Below are positions 61,435-64,000 of a stretch of 64,000 bases of DNA, one piece after another (within the stretch, counting starts at the first letter, position 1; each line of letters begins with the position of its first letter). The notes under the pieces were generated by a model. The model ran no database searches and was not told the DNA's origin. It saw only the letters and a program-made list of their open reading frames with translations. The DNA comes from Bog-105 sp965277855 (GTDB lineage Bacteria; Acidobacteriota; Terriglobia; Bryobacterales; Bryobacteraceae), in the NCBI GenBank assembly GCA_965277855.1, contig OZ255847.1:5270001-5334000 (forward strand), read 5' to 3'. A program made the translations under genes and the position numbers.

Positions 61435-61540
61435 AACTCTCTCTTGAAGGGCTTGCGACTCAGAATATCAAGACCAAACGGAGGTGTCCTCCATCGAAAG
61501 ATGTATGTCGCACAGATCTGCTACAGTGCTGTGTTTGCTC

Positions 61541-63190
61541 ATGAAGATAGTTGCGGCGGTGATCGTCCTTTGTATAGCCGTGCTTGCCTTGGCAGCGGAT
61601 TCGGGCGGCTCACTGCGGTTCACGAATGCCACCGCTAAAGCAGGAATTTACTTTGTTCACCACAGCGGCGCCCAGGGCAAGAAATACTTGCCGGAGTCGC
61701 TTGGATCCGGAGTCGCCTTCACGGATCTTGATGGCGATGGCTGGGCGGATATTCTGCTGATCAACGACCACGATTGGAACGCGGGGAGCAAGAAGTTTCT
61801 GCCAGCCCTCTATCACAACAATCACAACGGCAATTTCACCGACATAACAGCCGGCAGCGGTCTCGATGTTCAAATGTATGGCATGGGTGTTGCCGTTGCC
61901 GACTATGACAACGACGGTCTGCCGGATATTTACCTCACCGCGCTTGAAGGCGATCGCCTATTTCACAACGAAGGTCATGGCCATTTCCGCGATGTCACCG
62001 CTGCCAGTGGCATCCACAATGCCGACTTCGGAACCAGCGCGGCCTGGTTCGACTACGATCGCGATGGCAAAGCTGATCTGCTGGTCGCCAATTACGTTCA
62101 GTGGAGCCAGAAGGAAGACCAGGCCTGCTCGATGGATGGCAAAACCAAGTCGTATTGCACGCCGGAAAAGTACAAAGGCAGAAGCCTCAAGCTCTATCGC
62201 AACCTGGGCGGCGGAAAATTTGAGGACGTTACCAAGAAAGCCGGTCTGGGTGACCCTACGAGTAAGTCGCTCGGCATCACGATCTTCGATTTCAATGGCG
62301 ATCACTGGCCGGACGTGTTCGTGGCTAATGACACGCAGCCAAACAAACTCTATCGCAACAATAAGGACGGCACGTTCGCCGAAGAAGCTGTACAGGCAGG
62401 CGTGGCGTATTCGGAAGACGGCACGGCTCGCGGCGGCATGGGTACGGACGCAGCGGATTTCGATCGGTCAGGCCGTCCGAACCTCTTGATCGGAAATTTT
62501 TCGAATCAGATGATGGCCGTTTATAGCAACAGCGGCAACGGCCTGTTCGTAGATACGGCCGCCGGAGGGCCGATTGGAAGATCAAGCCTGACGAGTCTCA
62601 CGTTTGGCACATTCTTCTTTGACTACGATCTGGATGGATACCCGGATATCTTTGCGGCGAACGGTCACCTGGAACCCGAAATCCACCGCTTCCAACCGAA
62701 TCTCCAATATGCCCAGCCGCCGCTGCTGTTTCATAACGAAGGCGGTAAGTTTATAGATGCCAGTCACTCCGTAGGACCTGACTTTATAAAGCCCATGGTA
62801 GGCCGAGGCGCAGCCTATGCGGATTTCGACCATGACGGCGATCTGGACATCATTGTCAATATCAATAATGGTCCGGCGGTCCTTTTGCGAAATGACGGTG
62901 GCAACAAGAATAACTGGATCAACGTGCGGCTGGTGGGGCGCAAATCGAATCGCAGCGGGTTGGGAGCCGTGGTGCGCGTCGAGAGTGCTTCCGGCAAGCA
63001 GTGGCAGACCGTCCACAGCGGGTCAAGTTACTGTTCGCAAAGCGATCTGGCGCTGACGTTCGGGCTCAAGCGAGATACGAAGATTGCGCGCTTATCCATC
63101 GAGTGGCCAAGTGGAAAAATGCAGCAATTTACCAACGTTCCAGTGAATCAGTTCGTAACGATCGATGAATCAGCCGGCATGGTGCGCTGA
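61541..63190 (+). CDS. CRTAC1-family FG-GAP / ASPIC-UnbV protein, secreted
   Basis: A protein of 549 residues from the ATG at 61541, whose signal peptide is MKIVAAVIVLCIAVLALAAD. Longer in-frame starts at 61505 (ATG) and 61484 (GTG) exist and cannot be excluded. Seven FG-GAP repeats follow (TDLDGDGWADILL, ADYDNDGLPDIYL, FDYDRDGKADLLV, FDFNGDHWPDVFV, ADFDRSGRPNLLI, FDYDLDGYPDIFA, ADFDHDGDLDIIV), then an ASPIC/UnbV-type domain (SNRSGLGAVVRVESASG, LALTFGLKRDTKIARLSIEWPSGK). It is divergent from the lipoprotein gene, about 100 bases apart, so the two sides may share control. Same family as the proteins at 6.1 and 56.2 kb. Role unknown. Confidence 0.87.
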   Translation: MKIVAAVIVLCIAVLALAADSGGSLRFTNATAKAGIYFVHHSGAQGKKYLPESLGSGVAFTDLDGDGWADILLINDHDWNAGSKKFLPALYHNNHNGNFTDITAGSGLDVQMYGMGVAVADYDNDGLPDIYLTALEGDRLFHNEGHGHFRDVTAASGIHNADFGTSAAWFDYDRDGKADLLVANYVQWSQKEDQACSMDGKTKSYCTPEKYKGRSLKLYRNLGGGKFEDVTKKAGLGDPTSKSLGITIFDFNGDHWPDVFVANDTQPNKLYRNNKDGTFAEEAVQAGVAYSEDGTARGGMGTDAADFDRSGRPNLLIGNFSNQMMAVYSNSGNGLFVDTAAGGPIGRSSLTSLTFGTFFFDYDLDGYPDIFAANGHLEPEIHRFQPNLQYAQPPLLFHNEGGKFIDASHSVGPDFIKPMVGRGAAYADFDHDGDLDIIVNINNGPAVLLRNDGGNKNNWINVRLVGRKSNRSGLGAVVRVESASGKQWQTVHSGSSYCSQSDLALTFGLKRDTKIARLSIEWPSGKMQQFTNVPVNQFVTIDESAGMVR

Positions 63191-63250
63191 AGCTTTAGCT
63201 TGAGCCACGCGGCTGCCTTCTTCTATATTGGATGGGCGAGTTGGATTCAG
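63191..63250. other. short region after the CRTAC1 gene, no gene seen
   Basis: About 60 bases between the CRTAC1 stop and the first recognisable piece of the AraC remnant. No gene or clear terminator is visible; it probably also belongs to the decaying region. Confidence 0.4.
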
Positions 63251-63648
63251 GCCGTGGCTATATTGCCGCAGCGAACAGCCCGTCGCCCTCTAGGCTGTGC
63301 TGAAGGCAAAAGTCGATCGCGACATGGCGGCACGCTCCGCCAACTCCTGTATTGTCCAGCGATGCGCCGGGTCGTTGCTTACCCGTAAAGCCCAAAGGAG
63401 CCGCCTACACTAAAGCAGTCTTCGCCCCCGTTGGTCGAGCGGATGGCCCCATTTAGCGGGAGCCGAAAAAACGTGTAAGGTCGACAGGCGTCAAACTCAG
63501 ATCACTCGCGAGGCGGAAAGACCGTCCACTCGGCAACAGGAAGCAGTCCCCCGACTTGAAACGCACCGGGTCGGGAACACTCTCTACGGAGAGCCAGCAC
63601 TGACCGGAAACCAAAGCGTCGCACTTGATGCCTTCGTACTGGCCGAAG
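63251..63648 (-). pseudogene. AraC-family regulator remnant (cupin + HTH), decayed
   Basis: Pieces of a cupin-type AraC regulator read in order on the minus strand but in different frames. 63648-63453: cupin part (GQYEGIKCDALVSGQCWLSVE, then GDCFLLPSGRSFRLASDLSLTPVD). 63453-63382: continuation NGAIRSTNGGEDCFSVGGSF, one base out of frame. 63376-63305: first HTH, NDPAHRWTIQELAERAAMSRSTFAF, joined after loss of about 100 residues that intact members have here. 63280-63251: end of the second HTH, GCSLRQYSHG. At least two frame changes and two deletions are needed, and the N-terminus is missing, so no functional protein can be made. Family assignment rests on remembered sequence patterns and is firm for the cupin and HTH pieces. 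Confidence 0.8.
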
Positions 63649-64000
63649 GTCGAGGTGCATCGAGGGGATCTGGAAGACTTGGAAAGTCTTCGCCGCGGAG
63701 CAGCATGTCGGATGGCGCGATCCACACCGCCTTCAACCACGATTTGTCCAGGTTCGTAGAGAGCTGCGAGATGGACCGGCACGTCATCGAGGCGCTGGGC
63801 GTCGCGCTCACCGGCTCTGAACGCCCGTTGGTCATCACCTCGGAACCGGCATGGGAACGCTGTGCCAGGTCAACTTGCGATCGAAAAAACATTCAATCCC
63901 AACCACCCGAATCCCGTAAAGCTTCGGAATTAGCAGGTGCTTCCGTACAGGAAGGGAGTGTCGGCGTACGTAGGTAACGGACTCAACCGCTGGCCGGCTG
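63649..64000 (+). pseudogene. SDR/NAD-epimerase-type oxidoreductase remnant, decayed
   Basis: Pieces of an SDR-family protein appear in the right order on the plus strand, with frame changes at about 63703, 63842, 63863 and 63915: VEVHRGDLEDLESLRRGAA (63649-63704), MSDGAIHTAFNHDLSRFVESCEMDRHVIEALG... (63705-63842), GTGMGTL (63842-63862), PGQLAIEKTFNPNHPNP (63865-63915), RKASELAGASVQE (from 63915), then after an apparent deletion VSAYVGNGLNRWPA (63958 to the window edge). The N-terminal nucleotide-binding strand is gone. In intact genomes such an SDR gene is often divergent from a cupin AraC regulator, as here. The remnant continues past the window. Confidence 0.8.

Noticed and set aside
63705..63977. 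A 90-residue hypothetical protein at the window end
   Set aside because: Its sequence is a frameshifted piece of an SDR protein; it is reported as part of the pseudogene instead.
1..64000. tRNA, rRNA, prophage, insertion sequence or integrase
   Set aside because: Looking through gaps and frames I found no tRNA-like T-loop context outside coding genes, no transposase or integrase motifs, and no phage structural genes. A covariance-model scan would be decisive and was not possible.

Overview
The window looks like a chromosomal segment of an Acidobacteriota bacterium, probably a Bryobacterales/Solibacter-like lineage. This is inferred from gene content and has not been checked by search. Supporting signs are an Oar-type TonB-dependent receptor, four proteins with FG-GAP repeats and an ASPIC/UnbV-type end (CRTAC1 family), Tat-dependent Gfo/Idh/MocA and TIM-barrel sugar enzymes beside a DUF1080 protein, a PEP-CTERM sorting signal, and a short dispersed repeat that reads as '..HGRGSV..' in one frame. 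Genes are tightly packed on both strands. I saw no tRNA, rRNA, CRISPR array, phage or insertion sequence.

Layout. 1-3.4 kb: 3' end of a TonB-dependent receptor and a secreted TPR protein. 3.4-5.8 kb: an odd secreted protein with a PEP-CTERM signal in its middle followed directly by a second signal peptide. 6.1-10.1 kb: an overlapping minus-strand run of a cytochrome/SUMF1 protein, ApbE and a CRTAC1 protein. 10.2-16.3 kb: sugar catabolism (MocA oxidoreductase, GH78 alpha-L-rhamnosidase, TIM-barrel isomerase/lyase, DUF1080 protein) plus a small Arg/Glu/Trp-rich secreted protein. 16.4-21.5 kb: a membrane-linked formate dehydrogenase operon whose catalytic subunit is a selenoprotein. An in-frame UGA at 16959 is followed by a SECIS-like hairpin with a GGUCU loop, so simple ORF calling splits the gene. 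21.5-33.0 kb: housekeeping and envelope genes (ilvE, FucP-type MFS, AsmA, RlpA, ispD-ispF, ABC-F, YihY/BrkB).

33.2-41.7 kb: an outer-membrane assembly operon made of an Omp85/POTRA protein, a SurA-like protein without a parvulin domain, and a 1630-residue TamB-like protein. It is followed by a 13.6 kb surface-polysaccharide cluster (41.7-55.4 kb). That cluster holds a CgeB-like glycosyltransferase, a nucleotidyltransferase, a FemAB/BioF2-like acyltransferase, GT4 enzymes, a Wzm/Wzt ABC exporter, a large membrane protein, and a 1156-residue glycosyltransferase with 17 tandem ~38-residue repeats, five of which were duplicated as a block. 55.4-63.2 kb: a translationally coupled run of a TPR/FG-GAP lipoprotein, a CRTAC1 protein and an RnfD-like membrane protein, divergent from another CRTAC1 gene. 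63.2-64.0 kb: fossil remains of a divergent AraC-regulator/SDR-oxidoreductase pair, with several frameshifts and deletions in both halves.

How it fits together: the window suggests an aerobic or facultative heterotroph that takes up and breaks down glycosides, uses formate as an electron donor to a quinone-type membrane partner, and invests heavily in outer-membrane biogenesis and surface glycans. The most unusual items are the internal PEP-CTERM/signal-peptide junction, the CRTAC1-RnfD and CRTAC1-ApbE-cytochrome operons, the repeat-glycosyltransferase with a five-unit block duplication, and the AraC/SDR fossil.
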